64,000 nt of DNA from Methanothermobacter sp049720995 (lineage in GTDB: Archaea > Methanobacteriota > Methanobacteria > Methanobacteriales > Methanothermobacteraceae), in assembly GCF_049720995.1 (NCBI RefSeq), contig NZ_JBNASF010000005.1:11957-75956 (forward strand). The letters run 5' to 3'. Under the pieces are notes generated by a model. It was given only the letters and a program-made list of their open reading frames with translations. It did not search any database and was not told the DNA's origin. Both the position numbers and the translations under genes were made by a program. Below, one piece after another: positions 25,659 through 34,260 of the stretch; position 1 is the first letter of the stretch; the number at the start of each line of letters is the position of its first letter.

Positions 25659-27140
25659 TTATTTGAGTGTGGGGTAGTTGGGGCTTTCATTGGTTATGAG
25701 GAGGTCATGTGGATGGCTCTCCTTGATACCGCTTGAGGTTATCCTCACAAGCTTCGCCCTCTTCTTCATCTCACCAAGGTCTGCGGCGCCGCAGTATCCC
25801 ATGGATGCCCTTAGACCTCCGATTAGCTGGAAGAGGACCTCACTCACCGTTCCCCTATATGGGACAACACCCTCAACACCTTCAGGGACGACCTTGGTGT
25901 GTTTCATGTGCCCCTTGGGCTCCTGGAAGTACCTGTCTGTCCCCGCACCTATACCACCGGTCATTGCACCCAGGGACCCCATACCACGGTACTGCTTGTA
26001 CTTACGGCCATTCATAACAACAACGTCCCCTGGAGCCTCATAGGTACCTGCAAGGAGGTTCCCGAGCATCACACAGTCCGCCCCAACTGCCAATGCCTTT
26101 GCAATATCCCCTGAGTACCTTATACCGCCATCGGCGATCACGGGCACATCATACTCTGCTGCCACATCAGCCACCTCTGCTATGGCAGTGAGCTGCGGCA
26201 CACCCACACCTGCAATTATCCTTGTGGTGCACATTGACCCGGGCCCTATACCCACCTTCAGACCATCAACGTCCTGTGCAATGAGGTCCTCTGCGGCCTC
26301 CCTCGTTGCGATGTTACCCACTATGAGGTCCGCGTCTATCTCCCTCTTCATTTTCCCGGCGCTCTTAACAAGGTTCATGTTGTGTCCATGGGCGCTGTCG
26401 ATTGCCAGTATATCTGCCCCTGCCTCATCAAGGGCATGGGCCCTTTCAAGGTCAAATGGTCCTGTAGCTGCTGCAACCATGAGGTAACCGTCACTGTCCC
26501 TTGATGCATTGGGGTACCTCTTCCTCTCAAGTATGTCCTTCATGGTGAGTATACCAACGATCTTTCCGTCCTTCACAACAGGGAGCCTTTCAACCTTGTT
26601 CTCGTAGGCTATGTCAAGGGCCTCTGATGGGGTTACCGATTCATCCACTGTGACAACATCCCTTGTCATAACCTGATCAACCTTTCTGTCGGCCTCGGAA
26701 TTGAATATGGGCTCAATGTCCCTCCGGCTTATTATACCTATGAGTATTCCATCCTCAACCACGGGCAGTCCGCTGATCTCCTCCTGATCCATTATCTCAT
26801 GGGCCTCTCTGAGGGTGGAATCCGGTGAGATCGTTATAACATCCCTTATTGTAAGATCCCCGGACCTCTTAACCTTCTTAACCTGCTCCACCTGGTCCCT
26901 GATACTCATGTTCCGGTGGATAACACCCATTCCACCCTCCTGGGCCATTGCGATGGCCATCTCATACTCTGTAACGGTGTCCATCGCAGAGCTTATTATG
27001 GGTATCTTGAGCCTGATATTCCTTGATACCCTTCCAGATGTCTCCACATCCTTCGGTTCCACATATGATGCCTGGGGAAGAAGGAGAAAATCATCAAATG
27101 TGTAACCGGTTTCTGCTTCCTTCAATTTTTTCATGTACAT
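25659..27140 (-). CDS. guaB: Inosine-5'-monophosphate dehydrogenase
   Basis: 493 residues, full length. It oxidises IMP to XMP with NAD in GMP synthesis. The N-terminal TIM-barrel part has FDDFLLLPQ and SSAMDTVTE, and a pair of CBS domains interrupts the barrel over about 95-205. The catalytic Cys is in GPGSMCTTR near 305, and the flap has GYCG near the C terminus. GGTGG before the ATG fits translation initiation at 27140. It is 32 bases upstream of an independent MobA-like gene on the same strand. Confidence 0.96.
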   Translation of the reverse strand: MYMKKLKEAETGYTFDDFLLLPQASYVEPKDVETSGRVSRNIRLKIPIISSAMDTVTEYEMAIAMAQEGGMGVIHRNMSIRDQVEQVKKVKRSGDLTIRDVITISPDSTLREAHEIMDQEEISGLPVVEDGILIGIISRRDIEPIFNSEADRKVDQVMTRDVVTVDESVTPSEALDIAYENKVERLPVVKDGKIVGILTMKDILERKRYPNASRDSDGYLMVAAATGPFDLERAHALDEAGADILAIDSAHGHNMNLVKSAGKMKREIDADLIVGNIATREAAEDLIAQDVDGLKVGIGPGSMCTTRIIAGVGVPQLTAIAEVADVAAEYDVPVIADGGIRYSGDIAKALAVGADCVMLGNLLAGTYEAPGDVVVMNGRKYKQYRGMGSLGAMTGGIGAGTDRYFQEPKGHMKHTKVVPEGVEGVVPYRGTVSEVLFQLIGGLRASMGYCGAADLGEMKKRAKLVRITSSGIKESHPHDLLITNESPNYPTLK

Positions 27141-27172
27141 TATTAACCACCTGAGAGGCCGCCAGGATTATT

Positions 27173-27883
27173 TTAGAAGCTCTCTATCAGTTCTTTGAGT
27201 TCCCTAACAGCTGTCCTGTGAATTCTGCCAGTGTTGCGGTCTCCGCCCACACATGCAGCGCCCCTTATGCCGACCACATCACATCCAATATCATGCAATG
27301 GTTTGAGGTGCTCCCTTCCAACGGACCCTGCAAGGGCAGATTTCAGTCCATGGTCCCTGGTTTCTGAGACAAATGATTCCAGCCGTTCCATGTCCATGAA
27401 ATCGAACAGTGACTTGCCATCCTTCACAGCGGTGTCAAGCATTGCAAGATCGGCCCCTGAATCTGCGGCAACACGGGGTATCTCCATCGGGTCAACCGCA
27501 CCCACACGGTGGGCATCGGCGTAACCAGCCGCGACGACAATGGCGTCAGATTCATCCTTAACTGCCCTCACAACGTTCTTCATGACATCAACCGCCTCTT
27601 CGTAGTTCTTTGTCCCGTAGAGACCCACCTTTATGTAGTCTGCCCCTGATACAAGGGCCCCCATGGCTGCCAGCGCCACGGTCCCTGGCTTGTAGGGCAC
27701 ATCACCAAGTGTGGCGCTCACAAGCATCTCCTCGGGTGTCATCTCCCTGACCCTGCGGATAACCCACGGGAAGTTGGCCCCAAGAGATCCCTCACTGGGG
27801 TTCTTAACGTCAACTATGTCTGCACCGCCTTCTATGGCTTCAAGTGCCTCCTCTGTGTTAACTGGACTTATCAATAGAAGCAA
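27173..27883 (-). CDS. mfnB: (5-formylfuran-3-yl)methyl phosphate synthase
   Basis: About 236 residues beginning at a TTG codon (27883) seven bases after AGGAGGT. Similarity to MfnB starts exactly there (LLLISPVNTEEALEAIEGGA), so the longer frame upstream is leader. MfnB condenses two glyceraldehyde-3-phosphates to the furan precursor of methanofuran. Diagnostic blocks include DVKNPSEGSLGANFPWVI, GDVPYKPGTV and IKVGLYG, with catalytic lysines in the first and third. GAAGYADAHR-like VAAGYADAHR follows. Confidence 0.93.
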   Translation of the reverse strand: MLLLISPVNTEEALEAIEGGADIVDVKNPSEGSLGANFPWVIRRVREMTPEEMLVSATLGDVPYKPGTVALAAMGALVSGADYIKVGLYGTKNYEEAVDVMKNVVRAVKDESDAIVVAAGYADAHRVGAVDPMEIPRVAADSGADLAMLDTAVKDGKSLFDFMDMERLESFVSETRDHGLKSALAGSVGREHLKPLHDIGCDVVGIRGAACVGGDRNTGRIHRTAVRELKELIESF

Positions 27884-27985
27884 ACCAATAACCTCCTGGT
27901 AAAAATTATGGAATGATATCCCAAGAAACATTACATGATAATTTTTTTAATTTATCTAGAACAGCACCCTTTTATACCTTTCTTT

Positions 27986-29176
27986 TCAGAGGGGTGAACC
28001 CCTTCTTTTTATCCTCTCAGCCACCCCCAGATGTGACCTGTGGTAGAGGCCAGCGGCATTGCACTCACCCCTCAGCCTCTCCATGAGTGAGGCTGTTGGA
28101 GTACCCACCGGGCACTTCTCTGTGCAGAGGCCGCAGAGGGTGCACATGTAGAGTCCTGATTCAACCGCTGTTTTTCCATCAGCAAGGAAGGAACTCATAA
28201 CAACGCCCCTGCCCCCAAGGTAACCCCTGTACCCGAATCTGTTACCAACAGCATTGTAAACGGGGCAGCTCACTATGCAGCTCCCGCAGCCTATGCAGAG
28301 GAGAGCCTCAGGGTAAGCTGAGGATCTACCATTATCAACTGCCACTGCAATGACCCTTGATGCCCCGTACATGCCCCTGAGGAGCATCTTCTCTATATCA
28401 GCAGTCTTTGATGGACCTGAGATCACATTGATGTATGAGGGGACCCCTGTACCTGTTGCATAGGCAGTTTCGAGTTTCACAACTGACACCGCATCCTCTA
28501 TTTCAGGTACAAACTTATCTATCCCGAATGCAAGTATATGGGTGTCCATGAGGGATAGCCTTCCCACATTACCCTCATTGTGGACTATAACAGCAGCTCC
28601 ATCATTTGCTGCCACAGAATTTGCCCCCGTCACTCCTGTGGTGCAGGATTCTATTTTAGTGAGAATATCCTCCCTGATGGCCGCCATTATCTCATATGGA
28701 TCATCTGAAATAGCAACCCCAAGCTTCTCCCTTACTATATCAGCTATTTCAGAAGTTCCAAGGTGAAGTGCAGGTCCAACGGGATGTGCGGGTTTCTTAA
28801 TTCCTGCAAGCTGAAGTATCCTGTCACCCAGATCTGTTTCAATGACCCGCACCCCTTTTCTTCGAAGATAATCAGAAAGGCCTATCTCTGAGAGGGTGTT
28901 GGATTTGGACTTTGCAACAGGATCGCCATCAAGTGACTCATGAATTATCTTGCAGGCCTCATCTGCATCCTCAGCAAGATGGAATTCAATGCCGTTTTCC
29001 ATGAAACGCCTGGATGCCCTGGATATGAGATCATCCATTTTCTCAACTGCCAGTTCACGTATCTCCGCCACCCTGTCTCTCAGTTCATCAATTTCAGGGG
29101 TTTCCAGGAGCCCTGTGCGCCTCTCGTCAAGTTTGCTGAAGGAAATCCTCATCTGGCGGATTTCATCATCGTTCAA
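27986..29176 (-). CDS. LutB-like protein: LUD domain plus 2[4Fe-4S] ferredoxin
   Basis: 396 residues. An N-terminal LUD domain (about 30-275) with GVTGANSVAANDGAAVI is followed by two ferredoxin motifs, CIGCGSCIVSCP near 297 and CTLCGLCTEKCP near 346. In bacteria LutB with LutA and LutC oxidises lactate. A hydrogenotrophic methanogen is not expected to use lactate, and LutC is absent, so the substrate is open. The start overlaps the stop of the LutA-like gene by ATGA, so the pair forms one complex. Confidence 0.85.
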   Translation of the reverse strand: MNDDEIRQMRISFSKLDERRTGLLETPEIDELRDRVAEIRELAVEKMDDLISRASRRFMENGIEFHLAEDADEACKIIHESLDGDPVAKSKSNTLSEIGLSDYLRRKGVRVIETDLGDRILQLAGIKKPAHPVGPALHLGTSEIADIVREKLGVAISDDPYEIMAAIREDILTKIESCTTGVTGANSVAANDGAAVIVHNEGNVGRLSLMDTHILAFGIDKFVPEIEDAVSVVKLETAYATGTGVPSYINVISGPSKTADIEKMLLRGMYGASRVIAVAVDNGRSSAYPEALLCIGCGSCIVSCPVYNAVGNRFGYRGYLGGRGVVMSSFLADGKTAVESGLYMCTLCGLCTEKCPVGTPTASLMERLRGECNAAGLYHRSHLGVAERIKRRGSPL

Positions 29177-29856
29177 CCTTTATCCTCCCTGATGATTTCA
29201 GATAGAAGCTCTGTTATATCCATTACCATCATGGATGTGGATTCAAGGTTCAGGCGGCAGAATGGGCAGGATGTGCAGAGTATATCCGCCCCTGTCCTCT
29301 CAGCCTCAGCTATGCGTGATGAAGCAACCCTGGCTGATACGTCCCCGTGGGCTGACCTCAGGCCACCCCCTGCACCGCAGCACCTTGAGTCCCTCCCATG
29401 GTGTTCCATTTCCCTGAAGTCTGTAAACACCTTTAGAATCTCTCTGGTGGCGTCCTTCTCGTCTGTATGCCTTGATAGGTGACATGGATCATGGTATGTC
29501 ACCCTCAGTGCGCTTTTATCAAATTCAATGTCCCCTGCATCTGCAAGGTCAAGGATAACCTGTGAGATGTGCTTGGCCTCTATGCTGTAGCCCATCCTCC
29601 TGTAGTCATCGTTGAGTGTCCGGTAGCATCCAGCGCATGATACGATAACTTCATTTCCCTGGAGCATTTTCCCTGTCATGTGAATCTGCCTTTCAGCGTC
29701 CTCCAGAAATCCAGTTCTAAGGAGTACCGAGCCACAGCACGTTTCATCATCCATAACCCTGTATTCAAGCCCTGCTGCCTGGAGGATTTTCTCTGTGGCC
29801 TCCTCTATTGCTGTGAGTCTTTCCCTTGCAAGACATCCTCTGAAGTAGATAACCAT
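29173..29856 (-). CDS. LutA-like / HdrB-like CCG-domain iron-sulfur protein
   Basis: 227 residues with two cysteine-rich CCG domains: DDETCCGS...SCAGCYR in the first half and DPCHL...SRCCGAGGG...CTSCPFC in the second. These domains bind [4Fe-4S]-type clusters in heterodisulfide reductase HdrB and in LutA. Here it pairs with the LutB-like gene downstream. A perfect four-copy 19-base repeat stands 29 bases upstream of the ATG and forms part of its promoter or leader. Confidence 0.85.
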   Translation of the reverse strand: MVIYFRGCLARERLTAIEEATEKILQAAGLEYRVMDDETCCGSVLLRTGFLEDAERQIHMTGKMLQGNEVIVSCAGCYRTLNDDYRRMGYSIEAKHISQVILDLADAGDIEFDKSALRVTYHDPCHLSRHTDEKDATREILKVFTDFREMEHHGRDSRCCGAGGGLRSAHGDVSARVASSRIAEAERTGADILCTSCPFCRLNLESTSMMVMDITELLSEIIREDKG

Positions 29857-29884
29857 GGTATCAGTTATGCCAACGGCTCTATTA

Positions 29885-29960
29885 ATATGTTGGAGTTTTA
29901 AGGATATGTTGGAGTTTTAAGGATATGTTGGAGTTTTAAGGATATGTTGGAGTTTTAAGG
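29885..29960. repeat. 19-bp perfect tandem repeat, four copies
   Basis: The unit ATATGTTGGAGTTTTAAGG occurs four times without a mismatch over 29885-29960. On the minus strand each unit reads CCTTAAAACTCCAACATAT, placing a TTAAAA-like element in every copy directly before the LutA-like gene. Copy number could vary between strains. It lacks spacers and is not CRISPR. Confidence 0.95.
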
Positions 29961-30016
29961 AAAAAGTGAAATTTATTCCGGTTGCTGGAAGAGGTGCTAC
30001 CATCTCAAAGAAAGGA

Positions 30017-31147
30017 TCAAATGCAACCTGTAACCTCTCTCAGGATTTCCTCCAGCTTTTTCCCGATTGCATCTGCACTGTAATCCCTGAAAACATCTGA
30101 TGCCTCCTTTGTGAGTCTTCCATGGAGTTCCCTGTCATATAAAAGGTTTCTGAGCTTATCTGCCAGGTCCATCCAGTTGCAGGGTTCAAAGAAGAGTCCT
30201 CCCATCTCCCTGCTTGCCTCCATTACAGGCGGTATCCGTGAAGCCACGAAGGGTGTTCCGCAGCCCATTGCCTCCACAACAACTATACCAAAACCCTCAA
30301 CCACACTTGGAAGGCAGAAGACCCAGGACTCTGCTATAACCCTCAGGACATCCTCATGTTTCTCCACGAATCCCAGAAATTCAACCCTATCCTCCACTCC
30401 CAGTTCAGCTGCAAGGTCCCGGAGCTCCGCCTCAAGTGGACCCGTACCTATTATTCTGCAGTTCAGGTCAGGAAACTCGTCTGCGAGAACTGAAACCGCC
30501 CTTATGAGGTCCCCTATTCTCTTGTATTCAACGAGCCTTGAAACGCATGCAATGGATGGGCTGGTGGTTTTCTCAGTCAGGGGCGGCCTGAAGTCCACCA
30601 TGTTGTGGACGACCGAGACCCTCTGCCAGGGGTACCTCTCAAGTATCTTGCTGGCGGTGTACTCTGATACCGCTATTATTCTGTCGAACCTCCTTGAGAG
30701 GGTGTATCTTTCAAGTATCTCGCCGAGTATTCCTGAAAAACCAATGTTTCTGAGCCATTCACCGATCCAGACATCATGGTAACGTGCCAGGGCTTTCGCA
30801 TTGGTTTTTCTTGCTATCATCCAGGCCACAGGATGTGTTATGAAGTTGTACCCTATAACAGCGTCAGCTTCAAGTTTCAGGCCCTCCCTGTAGGCCGAAA
30901 GCATGAATGACAGCCTCTTGCCCATGGAGCCTGCCTGAACATAGGACCTCCCCGGACCGCAGCAGATAACGTTCATATTTCCTCTGGTGTATCCATCAGG
31001 ATTTTCAGCCGTCCTTGATGTTAGAACCGTCACATCATGTTTCTCTGATAATTTAATGGCCTCATTGAATGCGCAGGCCTCTGCGCCACCCCTTATGTCA
31101 AGTTTCTCGCCTGCTGGAAAGTACTCTGTCACGATACATATTCTCAT
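30017..31147 (-). CDS. Glycosyltransferase family 4
   Basis: About 376 residues from ATG 31147, with GTGAT just upstream; an in-frame GTG lies at 31156. GT-B fold: RICIVTEYFPAGEK and RGGAEACAF at the N terminus (acceptor side), VSRLVEYKRIGDLIRA near 215 and PSVVEGFGIVVVEAMGCGTP near 285, the E-x7-E donor block. It may glycosylate a lipid carrier. DUF2304 and a polyprenyl-phosphate sugar transferase lie upstream on the same strand. Confidence 0.9.
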   Translation of the reverse strand: MRICIVTEYFPAGEKLDIRGGAEACAFNEAIKLSEKHDVTVLTSRTAENPDGYTRGNMNVICCGPGRSYVQAGSMGKRLSFMLSAYREGLKLEADAVIGYNFITHPVAWMIARKTNAKALARYHDVWIGEWLRNIGFSGILGEILERYTLSRRFDRIIAVSEYTASKILERYPWQRVSVVHNMVDFRPPLTEKTTSPSIACVSRLVEYKRIGDLIRAVSVLADEFPDLNCRIIGTGPLEAELRDLAAELGVEDRVEFLGFVEKHEDVLRVIAESWVFCLPSVVEGFGIVVVEAMGCGTPFVASRIPPVMEASREMGGLFFEPCNWMDLADKLRNLLYDRELHGRLTKEASDVFRDYSADAIGKKLEEILREVTGCI

Positions 31148-31174
31148 ATCAATCACTGAAGTGTGGGGTTGGAT

Positions 31175-31501
31175 CTACTCATCATCCCCTCTAAGTGCAA
31201 TCTCATGTACAAGGTCTGTTATCTCCTGCTGTAGCCTGTCCAAAATCAGGTATATCCTGAAGAGCAGGTAGTAAGCCCCTAGGATGCCTATTATGAGGAG
31301 AAAATCAAGTCCCCTTCCTATTCCAAGGGCTTTTGCGATTTCAGTTGAAAATGATGGTTTCAGCGAGAAGAATATGACAGAAACCCAGAGGATCAGCCAC
31401 AGCATGAGGCCGCCTGGGGATGTCCTCGAATCCCTGAACCTCATAATGGATATCAGCATCCCTGTAATTCCAATTAAAATTCCCAGAACCTGGTATATCA
31501 T
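31175..31501 (-). CDS. DUF2304 family membrane protein
   Basis: 108 residues with three membrane helices (near 1-20, 30-47 and 65-90) and a charged C terminus. The pattern RDSRTSPGGLMLWLILWV is that of the DUF2304 family, usually found beside dolichol-phosphate mannose synthase-like genes. It probably helps place the glycosyltransferase encoded next to it. Function is not established. Confidence 0.8.
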   Translation of the reverse strand: MIYQVLGILIGITGMLISIMRFRDSRTSPGGLMLWLILWVSVIFFSLKPSFSTEIAKALGIGRGLDFLLIIGILGAYYLLFRIYLILDRLQQEITDLVHEIALRGDDE

Positions 31502-31537
31502 GAACCCACCGCCTTTTTAAGTATTCATGGGTAAAAA

Positions 31538-32239
31538 CTAAATCTTCCGGAATATATTGAGCAGAAGCCTCAGGAGTATCCTTATACCCACCGACGTGCT
31601 TGTTCCCTTGGCAATTGTTTCAGGCGTGTATATGGTCCTTATTGTAACCTCACGCATTCTGAGGTCATTCCTGCGGATCTCCCCAATTATCTCTGATGAA
31701 ACACCGTATCCCCTGCTTTTTATATCAATGAGTGATGCTGCCCTGGCTGTGAATGCCCTGAGACCAGACTGGGAATCCGATACTCTGCACCCATAGAAAA
31801 TGAGGGTGAGAAGGTTCATTATGGTGTTCCCCAGGTTCCTTGAAATGGGCATATCCGCGAAGTCTCTCCTTCCAATAACCACATCTGCAGAACCCTCCAG
31901 GAGGGGTTTCAAGACCCTTTCAATGTCGTCGGGGTCATGCTGCCCATCGGCATCGAAGGTCACCATGTAGTCTGCCCCCTCCTTCAGCGCAGCCCTGAGA
32001 CCCGTCCTGAGGGCAGCCCCGAGACCCCTGTTTATGACGTGGGTATAAACAGACACCCTGGAATTCCTTGAGGACACCCTTTTGAGTATCTCTGGGGTTG
32101 AGTCCCTTGAGCCATCGTCAACCACCAGAACCCTGTAACCCCTTTCAAGGAGGGATTTCAGGACATCCTCTATGGTCTTCTCCTCATTGTAGGCCGGTAC
32201 AACCACAGTGACATTCCCTGGTATCGATTCCATTGTCAT
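31538..32239 (-). CDS. Dolichyl/polyprenyl-phosphate sugar transferase (GT2, DPM1-like)
   Basis: 233 residues. The N terminus VTVVVPAYNEEKTIEDVL, then VVDDGSRDST and FDADGQHDP (the DxD metal site near 98-106) are typical of DPM1-like GT2 enzymes, and RNLGNTIMN and SQSGLRAF follow. It transfers a sugar from a nucleotide to an isoprenoid phosphate. With DUF2304 and the GT4 gene it forms a short glycosylation cassette. Confidence 0.9.
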   Translation of the reverse strand: MTMESIPGNVTVVVPAYNEEKTIEDVLKSLLERGYRVLVVDDGSRDSTPEILKRVSSRNSRVSVYTHVINRGLGAALRTGLRAALKEGADYMVTFDADGQHDPDDIERVLKPLLEGSADVVIGRRDFADMPISRNLGNTIMNLLTLIFYGCRVSDSQSGLRAFTARAASLIDIKSRGYGVSSEIIGEIRRNDLRMREVTIRTIYTPETIAKGTSTSVGIRILLRLLLNIFRKI

Positions 32240-32254
32240 TCACTCATATATCGA

Positions 32255-32839
32255 TTAACCATGAATCTTCATTGCAAGGGACGCCACCCTTCTTCCGGTG
32301 TTCCTGGCCGTTTCAATACCTGCAGCATCCTCTGCAGAGTCTCCCTTTGCACCACCGACACCGGTACCTCCATAGTGGGCTGTTGGTGCCGCATCACCCA
32401 CAACAACAGCCTCGTGTATCAGGAAGAAGTTGTGTATATCGCCACATGCTGTCTCCTGGCCACCGTTCCTTGAGCCCCCAACAGTTATGGCCCCCCCAAC
32501 CTTATCTGATAATCTGAAATTGCTCCTGAGGGGCCTTGTCCTGTCCATGAACATCTTGGTCTGGGCTGTTACAGAGCCAAAGTACACCGGGCTTCCGATT
32601 ATTATCCCATCAGCTTCTGCTGCAAGCTCAATCACCTCATTGAGGTCATCGTCAATCTCGCATTTCCCCTTACTCTTACATGAGTCACAGGCCCTGCAGG
32701 GGTTTATATCCCTACCTGCGAGCCTCACAAGCTCGGTTTCAGCACCCTCACTGGCAGCGGCCTCAAGGGCCTCCCTGAGCAGAATCTCAGTGTTACCATT
32801 CTTTCTTGGACTTCCACAGATTCCAATAACCTTAACCAT
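32255..32839 (-). CDS. Iron-sulfur flavoprotein / NADPH-dependent FMN reductase family
   Basis: About 194 residues from ATG 32839, which follows GGAGGTGAAT closely. The flavodoxin-like fold starts VIGICGSPRKNGNTEILL (FMN phosphate loop). The segment CRACDSCKSKGKC near 48-60 is the compact cysteine motif of Isf iron-sulfur flavoproteins, which reduce O2 or H2O2 in methanogens. GSPVYFGSVTAQ binds the isoalloxazine side. It lies immediately downstream of riboflavin synthase, the source of its cofactor. Confidence 0.9.
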   Translation of the reverse strand: MVKVIGICGSPRKNGNTEILLREALEAAASEGAETELVRLAGRDINPCRACDSCKSKGKCEIDDDLNEVIELAAEADGIIIGSPVYFGSVTAQTKMFMDRTRPLRSNFRLSDKVGGAITVGGSRNGGQETACGDIHNFFLIHEAVVVGDAAPTAHYGGTGVGGAKGDSAEDAAGIETARNTGRRVASLAMKIHG

Positions 32840-32859
32840 CAGATTCACCTCCTATCCAT

Positions 32860-33321
32860 CTAGAGGGGCCCCACATCGGGTTTGCCCTCACGCATGCCCA
32901 TACCCGCATCACGTGTTAGCCTCTCTGGTCTGAAAAGCATCATGATGAGGTTCTGGGCATGTTCCCTTGCCCTGTTATCTGCAAGGACCTTTAGATCCTC
33001 AGGGTCATCCTCCTCATCCTCATGGACAAATACCTCAAGTATATGGGTGTTTGTCATAAGCTGAGCCTGTATGAGGCCAGTGGATGCCTCATGAGCACAG
33101 ACCTTATCCTTCTCCTCTGGACCGGGCATTCCAAGGGCCATGACCATTTCACAGCCCTCCTCCTCGATCAGTTTCTTGCAGGCCACCGGAAGATCCTTTA
33201 TCCCCGGGACAGTTCTCCTTATGATCTTTATACCCGTGGCATGTTTTTTAAGCTCATCGATGGCTGCGCCACCCATATCATACCTAGCAAAGGTTGTGTC
33301 ACAGATCCCCACCTTTATCAT
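32860..33321 (-). CDS. ribC: Riboflavin synthase, archaeal type
   Basis: 153 residues. This is the archaeal enzyme, related to lumazine synthase and unlike bacterial RibE. It dismutates two 6,7-dimethyl-8-ribityllumazines to riboflavin. KVGICDTTFARYDMG at the N terminus, RRTVPGIKDLPVACK near 35 and VMALGMPGPEEKDKVCAHE near 60-78 are its conserved blocks. It sits between cbiO and the flavoprotein gene with gaps of 9 and 20 bases. Confidence 0.95.
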   Translation of the reverse strand: MIKVGICDTTFARYDMGGAAIDELKKHATGIKIIRRTVPGIKDLPVACKKLIEEEGCEMVMALGMPGPEEKDKVCAHEASTGLIQAQLMTNTHILEVFVHEDEEDDPEDLKVLADNRAREHAQNLIMMLFRPERLTRDAGMGMREGKPDVGPL

Positions 33322-33330
33322 GGTATCACC

Positions 33331-34167
33331 CTATTTCAGCTGGTCACGGAGTTTTCTCCTTGCCTCCCCTATTGTGAGGGGGTATGGTTCTCCAAATGGG
33401 AGATCATCCTCCTTCTGAAGTATCTCCACAAGGTGCGCTATCCTGGGAAGACGGAGGTTGGCGCCCCTTATGGTGTCTATATCTGAGAAAACATCTCCAG
33501 GTGTTCCCTCACTTATTATTTCCCCCCCGCTTATTATGTATATCCTGTCCGAGTAGAGGGGTGCCAGGTCAACATCATGGGTGGATATGATTATGGTCAT
33601 GCCCTCCTCATTCAGCTCATGGAGGAGTCTGAGTATCTGCGATGCCCCACGGGGGTCAAGACCAGATGTTGGCTCATCAAGTATCATTATATCAGGTTTC
33701 ATGGCGAGTATACCCGCTATTGCAACCCTCTTCTTTTCACCTCCACTCAGATGGTGTGGGGGCCTGTTCTCGTAGCCAGACATCCCCACCTTCCGCAGGG
33801 CGTCCTTAACCCTCTCTTCAACCTCATCCTCCGAAAGACCCATGTTGAGGGGTCCGAATGCAACGTCCTCGTCAACCCTTGGTGCGAACAGCTGGTCATC
33901 AGGGTTCTGGAATACGATTCCAACCTTTTGCCTGACTTCTATGAGCCCTGATTTGCTGTAGTCGATTTCCTTGCCATCTATCATCACCTTCCCGCTGGTT
34001 GGCTGCAGTATGCCATTGAAGTGAAGAAAAAGTGTGGACTTTCCTGCGCCGTTGGGGCCAAGAAGAGCCACCACCTCACCCCTTCTTGCATGGAAATCTA
34101 TACCCTTCAGTGCCTCGGTGCCATCCGGGTAGGTGTACCTGATATTTACTGCCTCAATAATCTTCAT
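33331..34167 (-). CDS. cbiO: Energy-coupling factor ATPase CbiO (cobalt/nickel transport)
   Basis: About 278 residues from ATG 34167, where GGTGTG stands upstream; the frame could run eight codons further. Walker A is GPNGAGKST, the signature LSGGEKKRVAIAG, and Walker B DIMILDEPTSGLDP. The H-loop STHDVD follows. It powers the CbiMNQ importer encoded just upstream on the same strand. Confidence 0.94.
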   Translation of the reverse strand: MKIIEAVNIRYTYPDGTEALKGIDFHARRGEVVALLGPNGAGKSTLFLHFNGILQPTSGKVMIDGKEIDYSKSGLIEVRQKVGIVFQNPDDQLFAPRVDEDVAFGPLNMGLSEDEVEERVKDALRKVGMSGYENRPPHHLSGGEKKRVAIAGILAMKPDIMILDEPTSGLDPRGASQILRLLHELNEEGMTIIISTHDVDLAPLYSDRIYIISGGEIISEGTPGDVFSDIDTIRGANLRLPRIAHLVEILQKEDDLPFGEPYPLTIGEARRKLRDQLK

Positions 34168-34260
34168 GTTCACACCACGGAAACTGACCATATGATGAAT
34201 AGTGTTTATTCAATATTTAACTGTACCCCGGCGGGATCCCCCTGGAGGCAGAATGAGAAA

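Noticed and set aside
27884..27931. N-terminal extension of MfnB
   Set aside because: The frame extends to 27931, but similarity to MfnB and the AGGAGGT ribosome site place the start at TTG 27883.
29885..29960. CRISPR array
   Set aside because: The 19-bp copies directly abut each other without spacers, so it is a simple tandem repeat.
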